64,000 bases of DNA from UBA1672 sp051967755 (GTDB lineage: Bacteria; Pseudomonadota; Alphaproteobacteria; Micavibrionales; Micavibrionaceae). A program made the translations under genes and the position numbers. Each line of letters starts with the position of its first letter. Positions within the stretch are counted from its first letter, which is position 1. The stretch is taken from contig JBQDYD010000002.1 of assembly GCA_051967755.1 (NCBI GenBank), positions 186,001 through 250,000 of the forward strand. The letters run 5' to 3'. Below are positions 45,001 through 54,721 of the stretch, one piece after another. The notes beneath the pieces were generated by a model. The model worked only from the letters and a program-made list of their open reading frames with translations. It searched no databases and had not been told where the DNA came from.

Positions 45001-45897
45001 CTATTTCTCGCCTTTATCTTTCTTAAACGCGGTCATCTTGAATATGCCACCTTGGTCCATATAGGTCACCATGGGTATTTTATAGGTGGAAATATCGAAT
45101 GTGTAACTAATCTTGTTTTTCTCCAGAACAAGAATGAGTCTGTCATCTGAAATGTACCATCCCTGTTCGGGAACATATACATAAGGGCCCGGTTTTGACC
45201 AGTTATGCCCTAATGCGCCGTCAGGACGAAGGTGAAGATAAGCTCCTCTAAACCATAGCTCACGGATATTGTGATCAAATCTTATACCCTCATTAACAGG
45301 CTGAATCGTTGCAAACATATATTGATATGGCGTGCTTGTGATGGCTGTGTCTGAATTTCCTATGCTGTGGGCGCCGCGCTGGGCTTCGTCTACAATGGTG
45401 CTATGTTTGCGTACCGGCGGGTTTGTAAAACCGATATTGATGAATTGTACAGCGCCGCCTCCGCTAACTTCCATTTTTTTAATATCAATCATATGTATTG
45501 TTGTCGCATTGATCGAAATATTCTCCGCACGGATAGAGAAGTGATATGGAATATCTGCACTGAGTTTTGCCGAGCGCTGTGCCTTATCTTTTGCGTTTGA
45601 TCCGAATGCAAGCGAGGTTGGGTATGATGCGCCTGTGTCATCATATATTTTGGTGGTGCTGCCGCCCATTAAATTTAAGACGCGTAGGCGGCCCTTGCTT
45701 TTTGCGCTAAAGCGGCAATCGACGGTTTGCTCAATTAAAGTACAGTAATGCAGGGTAATTTCGATGCCATGCATCGCCTGGGTAATTGGTTTGGTTTGTT
45801 CTTTGGGGGGGGCGTTACTTGGCGTTTCTTCAGTACTTTGCATGCAAGCGGTTAGCGGGAGAATTAAAAACGCAAGCAAAGTCAGATATATGCGCAC
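45001..45897 (-). CDS. Lipoprotein, unrecognised
   Basis: A 298-residue predicted lipoprotein with a hydrophobic signal and lipobox LTAC, giving Cys18 as the lipidated residue. A Ser/Thr/Pro/Lys-rich linker follows (about 20-45). The rest is beta-rich and contains a conserved-looking WYISDDRLIL near the end, but no family I recognise. The Asp/Gln after the cysteine (Met at +2 here) gives no inner-membrane retention signal, so outer-membrane anchoring is likely. It is convergent with pleD and separated from rpmG by a terminator. Confidence 0.75.
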   Translation of the reverse strand: MRIYLTLLAFLILPLTACMQSTEETPSNAPPKEQTKPITQAMHGIEITLHYCTLIEQTVDCRFSAKSKGRLRVLNLMGGSTTKIYDDTGASYPTSLAFGSNAKDKAQRSAKLSADIPYHFSIRAENISINATTIHMIDIKKMEVSGGGAVQFINIGFTNPPVRKHSTIVDEAQRGAHSIGNSDTAITSTPYQYMFATIQPVNEGIRFDHNIRELWFRGAYLHLRPDGALGHNWSKPGPYVYVPEQGWYISDDRLILVLEKNKISYTFDISTYKIPMVTYMDQGGIFKMTAFKKDKGEK

Positions 45898-45970
45898 TGG
45901 GAAAAGCCTCTTTTAAATTATGATGTCCTAAGAGTGACATAAGGGCAGGGTGATCACAATATATAAAATG

Positions 45971-46000
45971 TAAAAACGCCCGAACAGTTGTTGGGCGTTT
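45971..46000 (-). terminator. Rho-independent terminator after rpmG
   Basis: Perfect 8-bp stem AAACGCCC/GGGCGTTT (45974-45981 with 45993-46000) with an 11-base loop. On the minus strand it is followed by GTTTTTAC and AT-rich sequence. It ends rpmG transcription, 27 bases after its stop, and separates it from the lipoprotein gene. Confidence 0.8.
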
Positions 46001-46026
46001 CAAAAGCTTTTCTTTCGTAAGAAAAA

Positions 46027-46230
46027 TTAGTTTTTCTTCGAAGGAGGCATCTTCTTTTCCACGAACATAACGTGCATGCCTTTTTTCCCTGTTTCAGGGT
46101 TTACGGCCCATGGGTCGTATTTCTTTTTCTTGATCTTATATTCCGCGCGTGTTGAACGCTTTGCGTAATAGCGGTAACCCGTACCTGCTTCGCTTTCCAA
46201 ACGTACTTTTATGTATGACGCTTTTGCCAT
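46027..46230 (-). CDS. rpmG: 50S ribosomal protein L33
   Basis: A 67-residue L33, component of the large ribosomal subunit near the E site. MAKASYIKVRL, YYAKRSTRAE and KKYDPWAV are diagnostic. It lacks the four zinc cysteines (C-minus type). A C-terminal extension, ending in KKMPPSKKN, makes it about 12 residues longer than the common 55. The start is at 46230, where CAGGAG gives a good ribosome site; an in-frame ATG 66 bases upstream adds a non-family lead. It lies 75 bases downstream of rnr and ends in a clear terminator. Confidence 0.96.
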   Translation of the reverse strand: MAKASYIKVRLESEAGTGYRYYAKRSTRAEYKIKKKKYDPWAVNPETGKKGMHVMFVEKKMPPSKKN

Positions 46231-46305
46231 TTTTAAAACTCCTGTATTCGAAGGTGGCTTTATGAAATGTTTTGCAGGAAATGTCAAGCATTTCACGTAA
46301 GACTT

Positions 46306-48618
46306 TTATCGTTTTTTTCGTTTCTTATACGAACTTGATCTTTTTTTGCCTGACTTCGGGCCATATTTTTTGTTTTTCTGGCCCGATTTTCTGTCATCTC
46401 TCTGTGGTCTACCCCCCGCTTTTGGCGTCGGAAGGCCATCTATATCTGCACCTTTTTGCCCGGGGGCGAGGGCGAAGATACATGATCCTGTGATGCCGTC
46501 CGCTTCTTTTATCACGACGCGCATTTTCGCGCCAAGGCGGTATATGCGCCCGCGTCTGCGCCCGATCAGGGCATGCGCCTTTTCGTCATGGACGTAAAAA
46601 TCATCATCGAGTGATTTCATCGGGATCAGACCATCTGCGCCACTTTCCGCAAGGGTAACAAAGAGGCCAAATCGGGTGACGCCATTGATGCTGCCTTCAA
46701 ATTCCGCGCCGATTTTATCGGAAAGGAAGCTGGCGGTGAAACGATCAACCGCGCTGCGCTCGGCTTGCATGGATGTGCGCTCAGTTTCTGAAATATGCTG
46801 TGCGATTTCCTCGATGCGCGCTTTTTCCTCATCCTCCAGCGCCCCGTCACCAAGGCCGTAAGCGCCAATCAGTGCGCGGTGCACCAGTAAATCAGCATAG
46901 CGGCGGATAGGGGATGTGAAATGCGCATAGCGTTGCAAAGCTAGACCAAAATGCCCGACATTATCGACGGAGTAAATCGCCTGACTTTGTGTGCGCAGAA
47001 CCATTTGCGAAATCAGATGTGAATAGCTGTGCTTTGATGCGGCATGAAGCAGATAATTGATTTGCTTGGGCTTCACCACCTGTCCCTTGGGTAAAGACAG
47101 GCCAAACCCTTCGATAAACTCACGCGCGGATTCCAGCTTATCAAAGCTGGGCTTATCATGAATACGGTAAACGCAAGGGTGCGTGCCGAGCCCTTTTTGT
47201 CTTTGGTTTTTTGCCTCCAGCGCGGTCGCCGCGGCAACATTAGCCAAAATCATAAATTCTTCGATCAGTTTATGCGCATCAAGGCGTTCGCGTGTTTTAA
47301 CGCCTGTCATATTGCCTTTATCATCAATCACGATCTGACGCTCGGGTAAATCTAGATCCAGCGCGCCGCGTTTTTGGCGGGCTTCATCAAGGATCGCGTA
47401 AACTTCATAAAGCGGGTTGATCACGTTATCCATCAGATGGGTGGTGATTTTATCACCATTGCCATCACGGGCGGCCTGAACCTGTTCATAGGTAAGGCGC
47501 GCATGCGATTTAATCAGCGCACGTACAAATTTATATTTCTTTAGCTGCCCTTGCTCATCAATGTACATGTGCACGGCCATAGAGGCGCGTGTTTCATTCG
47601 GGCGTAGGGAGCATAAATCATTCGATAATGCCTCAGGTAACATCGGCACAACGCGATCAGGGAAATAGGTTGAGTTTCCGCGCTTTTGCGCTTCGTTATC
47701 CAGCGCCGTTCCAAACTTAACGTAATGTGCAACATCGGCAATGGCAACGATCAGGTGATATGTCCCATCATCCAGTTTTTCGGCGAACACGGCATCATCA
47801 AAATCACGCGCATCGGCGCCGTCAATCGTAACAAGCGGAATGTTGCGCAAATCCTCACGCTTACCAAGGTCGGGCACTTTCATACCCTTGGTCTGATCAA
47901 TCACATTTTGCGGGAAATGATCGCTCAACCCTGCCTCATGCAGGCAAATTAAACTGATGGTTCTCGGGTCGCCCTGTTTACCGACAATGTCTGCAACGCG
48001 TACTTTTTTACGCTTTAATCCGCGGGAGGGCAGAACCTCCGCCGAAACAAGATCACCATCACTTGCGCCGTTCAAATCCCCTTGGGCGATATCAAATTCA
48101 TGCTTTGCCTTTTTATGGGTCGGCTGCAAAATGGCGCCATTTTTCTGCAGGCGTACCATGCCGAGCACTGTACCACCCTCATAGCGTGACCCTTCATCGA
48201 TTAAACGGATGATGCGCGCTTCGTAAAAGTTCTCATCAATGCGAGAGAGGCGGCAAAGGGCGCGGGTTCCCTCACGCACGTTTTTGAAATTCTTTTTATC
48301 AGGGATAATTTCAATGCGCGGCGGTTTGTCCTGAACGGATTCATCCCAATCTAATGGCTTTGCAAATACATCGCCGTCAATATCAATTTCATTAATTGTC
48401 AGTACGGACACAGAAGGCAGCCCCTCCGGTACAGTGTAAACTCCGCCCGGCTGCTTCACGATTGTACCTTCGGCGCTGAGCTTTTTTAGAATTTGTTTCA
48501 GTGCCACACGGTTTTCGCCGCCCTTGATTTTAAAGGCGCGCGCGACTTCACGCTTGGTAACGGGCGTGGGGGAAGTCTTTATAAAATCAAAGACTTGTTC
48601 CTTAGAAATTGTGCTCAT
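46306..48618 (-). CDS. rnr: Ribonuclease R
   Basis: Processive 3'-5' exoribonuclease of the RNB family, able to unwind structured RNA. The 770 residues include an N-terminal winged-helix, cold-shock domains, the RNB core with TIDGADARDFDDAVFAE near 265 and a C-terminal S1 domain (about 640-720). A basic Lys/Arg/Ser tail (KKRSSSYKKRKKR) ends the protein. It starts 3 bases after the topA stop and overlaps nothing, so it is in the pyrB-plsY-dprA-topA-rnr unit. The length is typical. Confidence 0.97.
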   Translation of the reverse strand: MSTISKEQVFDFIKTSPTPVTKREVARAFKIKGGENRVALKQILKKLSAEGTIVKQPGGVYTVPEGLPSVSVLTINEIDIDGDVFAKPLDWDESVQDKPPRIEIIPDKKNFKNVREGTRALCRLSRIDENFYEARIIRLIDEGSRYEGGTVLGMVRLQKNGAILQPTHKKAKHEFDIAQGDLNGASDGDLVSAEVLPSRGLKRKKVRVADIVGKQGDPRTISLICLHEAGLSDHFPQNVIDQTKGMKVPDLGKREDLRNIPLVTIDGADARDFDDAVFAEKLDDGTYHLIVAIADVAHYVKFGTALDNEAQKRGNSTYFPDRVVPMLPEALSNDLCSLRPNETRASMAVHMYIDEQGQLKKYKFVRALIKSHARLTYEQVQAARDGNGDKITTHLMDNVINPLYEVYAILDEARQKRGALDLDLPERQIVIDDKGNMTGVKTRERLDAHKLIEEFMILANVAAATALEAKNQRQKGLGTHPCVYRIHDKPSFDKLESAREFIEGFGLSLPKGQVVKPKQINYLLHAASKHSYSHLISQMVLRTQSQAIYSVDNVGHFGLALQRYAHFTSPIRRYADLLVHRALIGAYGLGDGALEDEEKARIEEIAQHISETERTSMQAERSAVDRFTASFLSDKIGAEFEGSINGVTRFGLFVTLAESGADGLIPMKSLDDDFYVHDEKAHALIGRRRGRIYRLGAKMRVVIKEADGITGSCIFALAPGQKGADIDGLPTPKAGGRPQRDDRKSGQKNKKYGPKSGKKRSSSYKKRKKR

Positions 48619-48621
48619 GGT

Positions 48622-51204
48622 CTAGGCACTTTTCTTTGATTTGGAAGAAGATTTCTTGGTCGCCTTCTTTTTGGTTGTCTTTTTCTTGGCTTTTTTCTTC
48701 TTCTCTTTGGCTTTCGCTTCTTTTTCGGCTTCCTTTGCGGCCTTTGCGGCTTCTTTGGCTGCGCGTTTTTCCGCGGCCAAAGCCAACACCTCAACGGCGC
48801 GGTTCATACCGACATGCATCACATCATCGCCTTTTGGCAGGGATGTGAATTTGCCTTCATGTTTCAGGAACGGGCCAAAGCGGCCGATACCGGCCTGAAT
48901 CATTTCGCCTGTTTCAGGGTGTTCACCAACATCACGCGGTAATGACAACAGGGAAAGCGCGCTTTCTAAGGTCACATCCTCTGCATTTGTACCTGCAGGC
49001 AGGCCTTGACGCTTTGGCTTCGGAAGGGCTTTCTTCCTTGGCTTCTTCGGCGCTTTTTTGCCTGCTTCTTTTGCGGCCTTTACCTTTTCGGCGTGTTTCT
49101 TTAACGCTTCATCGTTAATCGCTTCGACTTCGGCAACCGCTTCGGGGGCGGGGTCAATCTGCACATACGGGCCGTACGGGCCACGGCGCAAGGACACTGT
49201 GCGACCTGTGCCGGGGTCTTCGCCCAGAATTTTCGGCTCGTTCGCCAGCGCGGCATCTTCATTTTCACTGCCGTCAGGCACAACCAGCGGGCGCGTGAAT
49301 TTACAATCAGGATAGTTCGAACAGCCAATGAACGCGCCAAACTTACCAAGCTTTAGTCCGAGGCGGCCTTGCTCAAGATCTTTATTCTCGGCGCAGGCTT
49401 TACATACGCGGCTGTCATCACCTTCGGGGAAGAAGTGCGGGCCAAGTTCTGCATCCAGATGGTCAATCACATCTGTGATGGTGAGTTCCTTTGTGCCGTC
49501 AACGGCGGTTTTGAAATCAATCCAGAATTGACGCAGGATTTCTTTCCACTCTGTATGACCTGAGGCAATCGCGTCCAGCTCTTCTTCCAGATTGGCGGTA
49601 AAGTCATAATCGACATAGCGCGTAAAGAATTTAGAGAGGAATGTCGTCACCAAACGGCCGCGATCTTCGGGGACGAAACGGCGTTTATCCATGCTGACGT
49701 AATTACGGTCGCGCAGAACCTGCAGGATAGAGGCGTAAGTGGACGGGCGGCCAATGCCAAGCTCTTCCATCTTTTTAACAAGTGATGCCTCGGAATAGCG
49801 CGGCGGTGGCTGTGTGAAATGCTGGTTCGGTTTTGTATCAACCAGTTTCGTGTTGTCGCGCTCTTTCATTGGTGGCAGGCGGCGATCTTTATCGTCCTTG
49901 CTCTCTTCCTCATCATCTTTATCTTCGTGATAAAGGGTAAGGAAACCATCAAACGCCACAACAGAACCGTTCGCACGTAAAACCACATCATCGGTACCGT
50001 CAGAGATATCAATCTTCATCTGATCAAGGATTGCGTTTTCCATCTGCGAGGCGATTGTACGCTTCCAGATCAAATCATAAAGACGCCATTGGTCGGGCTC
50101 TAATTTCCCTTTTAATGAGGATGGCGTGCGTGTCAGATCAGTCGGGCGGATCGCTTCGTGCGCTTCTTGTGCGTTTTTCGCCTTGGATTTATACAGGCGC
50201 GGCGCATCGGGCAGGTACTTTCCGCCGTAATCATTGCCGATGACTTCGCGGCATTGTTTCACTGCATCTTCTGATAGGGTTGTACCGTCTGTACGCATAT
50301 AGGTAATGAAACCGCCATCGGCGTCATTTCCTTCATATAGGCGCTGCGCAAGGCGCATGGTGTTGGATGCGGACATGCCCAATTTGCGGGAGGCTTCCAT
50401 CTGTAAAGTCGATGTGATGAACGGTGCAGACGGGCTACGGCGGACTTGCTTTTTCTCAATCTTTTGAACGGACAGAGATTTATTCGCAATGCGTTCAACC
50501 GCGGCGGTCGCGTCGGCCTCGCTCGGGATATCAAATTTACCAAGCTTATTCCCCGCAAGATGCGTCAAGCGTGCGGTAAACGGCGCGCCGTCAGGGGTGT
50601 GCAGTCTGGCTTCGATGCTCCAATATTCTTGGGGCTTGAACAGTTCAATCTCGGTTTCGCGCTCACAAATCAAACGTAGCGCAACCGATTGCACGCGCCC
50701 TGCAGAGCGAGAGCCGGGGAGCTTTCTCCATAAAACGGGGGAGATGTTAAAGCCCACCAAGTAATCCAGTGCGCGGCGCGCAAGATAGGCATCGATTAAG
50801 GGTTGATCCAAACCACGTGAATTTTCAAATGCATGCTGTACGGCGGTTTTTGTGATCTCATTAAAAGTCACGCGGTTAACGCGCTTACCTTCAAGAAGGT
50901 TTTCTTCATTCAGCAGTTCATATATATGCCAAGCAATGGCTTCTCCTTCGCGGTCGGGGTCAGGTGCGAGGAACAATGCATCGGCTTTTTTAACGGCCTT
51001 TTTAATTTCGCGGACATTTTTCTCGGCGCGGTCGCCCAGTTGCCATTTCATGGCGAACTCATCATCAGGTAAAACAGAGCCGTCTTTATTCACCAGATCA
51101 CGGACATGACCATAGGAGGCCAGAACTTCATAATCAGGCCCTAGATATTTGTTAATCGTTTTGGCCTTCGCCGGAGATTCAACTATAACGAGGTTTTTAC
51201 TCAA
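48622..51204 (-). CDS. topA: DNA topoisomerase I
   Basis: Type IA topoisomerase that relaxes negative supercoils. The 860 residues start with the TOPRIM domain (LVIVESPAKAKTINKYLG) and have acidic metal residues in APDPDREGEAIAWH. The active-site tyrosine is in TYMRTDGTTLS near 313. One four-cysteine zinc finger lies near 600-630 (CKACAENKD with CSNYPDCKF), and the rest of the C-terminus is topoisomerase repeats plus a long Lys/Ala tail. It is 11 bases downstream of dprA. This compact C-terminus is usual in alphaproteobacteria. Confidence 0.97.
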   Translation of the reverse strand: MSKNLVIVESPAKAKTINKYLGPDYEVLASYGHVRDLVNKDGSVLPDDEFAMKWQLGDRAEKNVREIKKAVKKADALFLAPDPDREGEAIAWHIYELLNEENLLEGKRVNRVTFNEITKTAVQHAFENSRGLDQPLIDAYLARRALDYLVGFNISPVLWRKLPGSRSAGRVQSVALRLICERETEIELFKPQEYWSIEARLHTPDGAPFTARLTHLAGNKLGKFDIPSEADATAAVERIANKSLSVQKIEKKQVRRSPSAPFITSTLQMEASRKLGMSASNTMRLAQRLYEGNDADGGFITYMRTDGTTLSEDAVKQCREVIGNDYGGKYLPDAPRLYKSKAKNAQEAHEAIRPTDLTRTPSSLKGKLEPDQWRLYDLIWKRTIASQMENAILDQMKIDISDGTDDVVLRANGSVVAFDGFLTLYHEDKDDEEESKDDKDRRLPPMKERDNTKLVDTKPNQHFTQPPPRYSEASLVKKMEELGIGRPSTYASILQVLRDRNYVSMDKRRFVPEDRGRLVTTFLSKFFTRYVDYDFTANLEEELDAIASGHTEWKEILRQFWIDFKTAVDGTKELTITDVIDHLDAELGPHFFPEGDDSRVCKACAENKDLEQGRLGLKLGKFGAFIGCSNYPDCKFTRPLVVPDGSENEDAALANEPKILGEDPGTGRTVSLRRGPYGPYVQIDPAPEAVAEVEAINDEALKKHAEKVKAAKEAGKKAPKKPRKKALPKPKRQGLPAGTNAEDVTLESALSLLSLPRDVGEHPETGEMIQAGIGRFGPFLKHEGKFTSLPKGDDVMHVGMNRAVEVLALAAEKRAAKEAAKAAKEAEKEAKAKEKKKKAKKKTTKKKATKKSSSKSKKSA

Positions 51205-51215
51205 AACACTTCCTC

Positions 51216-52388
51216 TTATTTATCGCCTTGTTCCAGAAGGCTTATTTTGTTTCCGGGGAGCCTTTTTATGCGCCCCGCGAGCTCGAGTTCTAACAAAATT
51301 GACTGGAGCTCAGCAATAGTCACATGACATGCTCGAACCAATTCGTCAACATAAATTGGCGTAAAAGACAGGTTCGAAATGACTTTTTCTTGTAGGATTT
51401 CTCCTGAATTTTCATCAAACTCATCGGAGTTTTCAACAATCTGCGGTGTGAATTTTCTTTGTGTGATGATGGGCTCGCGCATCGCGTTTCCGGAAAAGTT
51501 CATCAGATTTTCCATCACATCATCCGCGTTTCTTATTAATGTCGCCCCCTCACGGATGAGGTGATTAGGCCCTGAGGCACGCGGATCAAGCGGCGATCCG
51601 GGTACGGCGTAAACATCGCGCCCCTGTTCACCCGCCATGCGCGCAGTGATGAGCGAGCCTGAGCGGTGGGTGGCCTCGACCACGATCACACCTTTTGATA
51701 TGCCTGAAACAATGCGGTTACGGCGCGGGAAGGCGGCGGCGTATGGTTTCGCGCCAAGCGCGCTTTCGGCGACAATTGCGCCTTTTTCTGCGATTTCTTC
51801 GTAGAGTTTTTGGTTTTCCTCGGGATAGACTACGTCAATACCACTGGCGACAACGGCGATGGTACCTGTGTTTACTGATCCCTCATGCGCGGCCGTGTCG
51901 ATGCCGCGTGCCAGTCCCGATGTGATGATCTGCCCGCGCGCGCCAAGGTCTGATGCGATTTTGCGTGCGAATTTCTTCCCGTTGAGGGAGGCATTACGCG
52001 CCCCGACAATGGCGACGCATGACTTGTTCAAGAGTTCCGCATTGCCCAGAACGCTTAAGACGGGCGGCGCATCATCTGTGGCGGTGAGCGCAAGCGGATA
52101 AGCAGCATCACGCACGGTGATGATTTGCCCGCCAAGTTTTTGTAAGGCGCGATATTCACGCTCTACCGCGCTTTCTGGCGGAGGCGTTAGCGGCTTTTTA
52201 CGACCGCCGCGTTTGGAAAGCTCTGGTAGAGCCTCAAGCGCGGCAGTGGCACTGCCGAAACGCTCTACCAGTTGGTAGAAGGTCATCGGGCCGATATTAT
52301 CTGTACGAATTAAACGCAGCCACGCAAGGCGTTCAGTTTCATCAAGGTCAGTCATGGGTGCATTACTTTGAAACCGGCTCACTGGCAT
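51216..52388 (-). CDS. dprA: DNA processing protein DprA
   Basis: Loads RecA on incoming single-stranded DNA in natural transformation. The 390 residues have a SAM-like N-terminus (RLAWLRLIRTDNIGPMTFYQL), the Rossmann-like core with SGLARGIDTAAHEG and PRRNRIVSGISKGVIVVEA, and a C-terminal winged-helix DML1-like domain. The start may be at 52388 (overlapping the plsY end by 26 bases, with GGAAGAGG upstream) or at the inner ATG 52355. Presence does not prove competence, since dprA is widely kept in noncompetent bacteria. Confidence 0.95.
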   Translation of the reverse strand: MPVSRFQSNAPMTDLDETERLAWLRLIRTDNIGPMTFYQLVERFGSATAALEALPELSKRGGRKKPLTPPPESAVEREYRALQKLGGQIITVRDAAYPLALTATDDAPPVLSVLGNAELLNKSCVAIVGARNASLNGKKFARKIASDLGARGQIITSGLARGIDTAAHEGSVNTGTIAVVASGIDVVYPEENQKLYEEIAEKGAIVAESALGAKPYAAAFPRRNRIVSGISKGVIVVEATHRSGSLITARMAGEQGRDVYAVPGSPLDPRASGPNHLIREGATLIRNADDVMENLMNFSGNAMREPIITQRKFTPQIVENSDEFDENSGEILQEKVISNLSFTPIYVDELVRACHVTIAELQSILLELELAGRIKRLPGNKISLLEQGDK

Positions 52389-53124
52389 CCTCTTCCGGGT
52401 GGGGTTTGTTCTTTTGGCCTATCTTTGACTCTTCGCCCTTTAACAGGCGTTTGATATTGTCTTTATGTCTTACCCATATCAACAAAGTGATCAGGGCGCA
52501 AATTGCGGCAGGGGATGCACCATAGATAAACAGCGTAACAATCGGTGCGATTAAAAAGGCAATCAGCGCGGAAAGGGAGGAGTATTTAGTGATTTTGGCC
52601 GTGGCAATCCACGCGGCACAAGCCGCGAGCCCTGCATAGGGTACAGCGACGAGCAATACACCAATCCCTGTGGCAACGCCTTTACCGCCCTTAAATTTTA
52701 ACCAAATCGGGAAGCAATGGCCGAGGATTGCCCCTAAGGCAATAAGAGTGCTAATCACAACATAGCTGTCCTTTGGTACACATTCATGAGAAATTGCTTC
52801 TGGAGAAATGACCATAGGTGTGAGGAGTATTATTGGTATAATACCTTTAAAGGCGTCTAAAAATAGCGTTGCGAGTGCCAGCTTTTTGTTGCCTGTTCTT
52901 AAAACATTAGTAGCCCCGATATTGCCCGATCCGATTGTTCGAATGTCTTTTTTGATGAGGGTTTTGGTAAGAATTAAACCAAACGGGATGCTCCCGCAGA
53001 TGTATCCCACTATCAACAAAATGGATGAATGAATAATTGATATGGATAATGTTGAGAAGGGGGCGTGGCCCAGAGGGCTTGAGATGTTGCAATAGATATC
53101 TACAAAGTTACCATCCATCCCCAT
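52363..53124 (-). CDS. plsY: Glycerol-3-phosphate acyltransferase PlsY
   Basis: Inner-membrane enzyme acylating glycerol-3-phosphate from acyl phosphate, the first step of phospholipid synthesis. It has about 5 membrane helices and the three motifs CGSIPFG near 47, GNIGATNVLR near 73 and FKGGKGVATG near 150. The likely start is the ATG overlapping the pyrB stop (TGATG). A lead of about 35 residues before the first membrane helix makes it somewhat long (253 versus about 200), so a later start is possible. The tail is charged and basic. Confidence 0.95.
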   Translation of the reverse strand: MGMDGNFVDIYCNISSPLGHAPFSTLSISIIHSSILLIVGYICGSIPFGLILTKTLIKKDIRTIGSGNIGATNVLRTGNKKLALATLFLDAFKGIIPIILLTPMVISPEAISHECVPKDSYVVISTLIALGAILGHCFPIWLKFKGGKGVATGIGVLLVAVPYAGLAACAAWIATAKITKYSSLSALIAFLIAPIVTLFIYGASPAAICALITLLIWVRHKDNIKRLLKGEESKIGQKNKPHPEEDASEPVSK

Positions 53125-54032
53125 CACTCCGTCATGAGCATATCAAGGATCGCCATGCGCGTGGGGATGCCGTTGGCCACTTGTTTTAAGATCAAGCTGC
53201 GTTTTGGATCATCGGCGACTTCATCACTCATCTGAATGCCATGGACGAGCGGGCCCGGATCCATGATTTTGGCGTTGGGCGCGTTTGCTTCCAAACGTTC
53301 TGCCGTTAGGCCGAATTCATTGAAATAGGCCGCATCGGTGGAAATCAGCGCCTTATCCATGCGCTCTTTTTGCAGGCGGATCGTCATAATCACATCTGCG
53401 CCTTTAATCCCCTCATCCAGATCGGTGAAATGCGTGATGTTATCATAGGGGAGCTTTTCAGGCATCAGGATCGGCGGCGCAACCACGCGGATATTCGCCC
53501 CCATCTTGGATAATAAATGCATGTTTGATGAGGCGACGCGGCTATGGGCGATATCGCCCACGATTGTCACGGTTAGCCCCGCAATTTTATCGAATTCCTG
53601 CTGCATCGTCAGCGCATCAAGCAGCGCCTGTGACGGATGTTCGCGCCAGCTATCGCCCGCGTTAATCACGGGGCAGGAGGCGCGCTTTGATACGGTAATC
53701 GGCGCGCCATATTCACTGTGGCGGATGATGATGGCGTCAGGGCTCATCGCGCAGAGCGTGTCGACTGTATCAAGGAAGTTTTCCCCTTTGTTCAAAGAGC
53801 TTGAAACGGAATTCCAATTCACCACATCTGCGCCAAGGCGTTTGGCGGCAATATCAAATGATGTCAGTGTGCGCGTCGAATTTTCAAAAAACAGGGTCAG
53901 GATAATCTTATTATCCAGCTTGGCGCGGTCCCAACGGCCATCGGCCAGTGCACGCGCGTAGTAATCCGCACGGTTAAGGATATCCTCGATCTGGTCGGCG
54001 GATAATTCTTCGATGCCTAATAGATGTTTCAT
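53124..54032 (-). CDS. pyrB: Aspartate carbamoyltransferase catalytic subunit
   Basis: Joins carbamoyl phosphate and aspartate in pyrimidine synthesis. The 302 residues contain ENSTRTLTSF (carbamoyl-phosphate loop), HPSQALLDALTM and MTIRLQKERM. The ATG at 54032 gives the usual MKHLLGIEELS start; the in-frame ATG 42 bases upstream adds a non-family lead. The gene is coupled to plsY by TGATG overlap. In many alphaproteobacteria pyrC lies between pyrB and plsY; here it is absent. No regulatory pyrI is adjacent. Confidence 0.97.
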   Translation of the reverse strand: MKHLLGIEELSADQIEDILNRADYYARALADGRWDRAKLDNKIILTLFFENSTRTLTSFDIAAKRLGADVVNWNSVSSSLNKGENFLDTVDTLCAMSPDAIIIRHSEYGAPITVSKRASCPVINAGDSWREHPSQALLDALTMQQEFDKIAGLTVTIVGDIAHSRVASSNMHLLSKMGANIRVVAPPILMPEKLPYDNITHFTDLDEGIKGADVIMTIRLQKERMDKALISTDAAYFNEFGLTAERLEANAPNAKIMDPGPLVHGIQMSDEVADDPKRSLILKQVANGIPTRMAILDMLMTE

Positions 54033-54095
54033 AAAATAATCCCTTATTTTGATATGCGCATAGATATAGGACATGCACCGAAATGCATGCTTTGT

Positions 54096-54617
54096 CTAGA
54101 GTAAATTTTGCTGCAGTAGCGTAGGCAGGCTATGGAATTTTATGATACCCATCAAGATGATACCAATAATAAATCCGGGGCCTGCGGGGATGGAAAAGGT
54201 GGCGAAATTGACTTTTTCGCCCGTTGTTATGCGTTTCCACATCACCACAATGATACCGTGAATAATGCCTGCAATCGCTCCAAGCGAAATGGCCAAAAAG
54301 ATGGAGTCTGTGCCAAGCCACAGCCCCGCCGCGCCGATCAGCTTTACATCCCCCAGGCCAAGCGTGTCGGTTTTATATATTTTGTTGCCGACTGTCCGTA
54401 TCGCCAGCATCATGCCGCCGCTGAGAGTCATGGCAATAATCATATTGAATGGTGTGGTGTAATGCATTCCTGTTAAAATATGAAACGCGATCCCGAAAAA
54501 CAGAAATTGCAGCACAAATTTATTCGGCAGCAGGCGCGTGCGCAGGTCTATGACCATTAAAACCAACAGCACAAAAACCGAGTAAATTAGAATTGCGGGG
54601 ATAATATATGGAATCAT
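54096..54617 (-). CDS. A24-family prepilin peptidase (TadV/CpaA-like)
   Basis: A 173-residue inner-membrane aspartic protease that trims prepilin leaders. The catalytic aspartates are in VLMVIDLRTRLLPN (near 24) and GLGDVKLIGAAGLWLG (near 96). There are about six membrane helices and no N-terminal methylase domain, so it resembles the short TadV/CpaA/FppA type. FSIPAGPGFIIG near the C-terminus matches the family end. It is divergent from the response regulator that starts the pilus-like locus, and probably processes its pseudopilins. Confidence 0.92.
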   Translation of the reverse strand: MIPYIIPAILIYSVFVLLVLMVIDLRTRLLPNKFVLQFLFFGIAFHILTGMHYTTPFNMIIAMTLSGGMMLAIRTVGNKIYKTDTLGLGDVKLIGAAGLWLGTDSIFLAISLGAIAGIIHGIIVVMWKRITTGEKVNFATFSIPAGPGFIIGIILMGIIKFHSLPTLLQQNLL

Positions 54618-54721
54618 GGATTGTCTTATATCATATTTACTCTAATATTAGGATGATCTTTACAGGGATCGTGTACTCTGTGTGTGTAAAATAAAATTAT
54701 AAAAAAACGGGAATTAAATTC

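Noticed and set aside
48640..48720. Lysine-rich tandem repeats at the topA end as a DNA repeat element
   Set aside because: They encode the Lys/Ala tail of topoisomerase I, which is common in this family.
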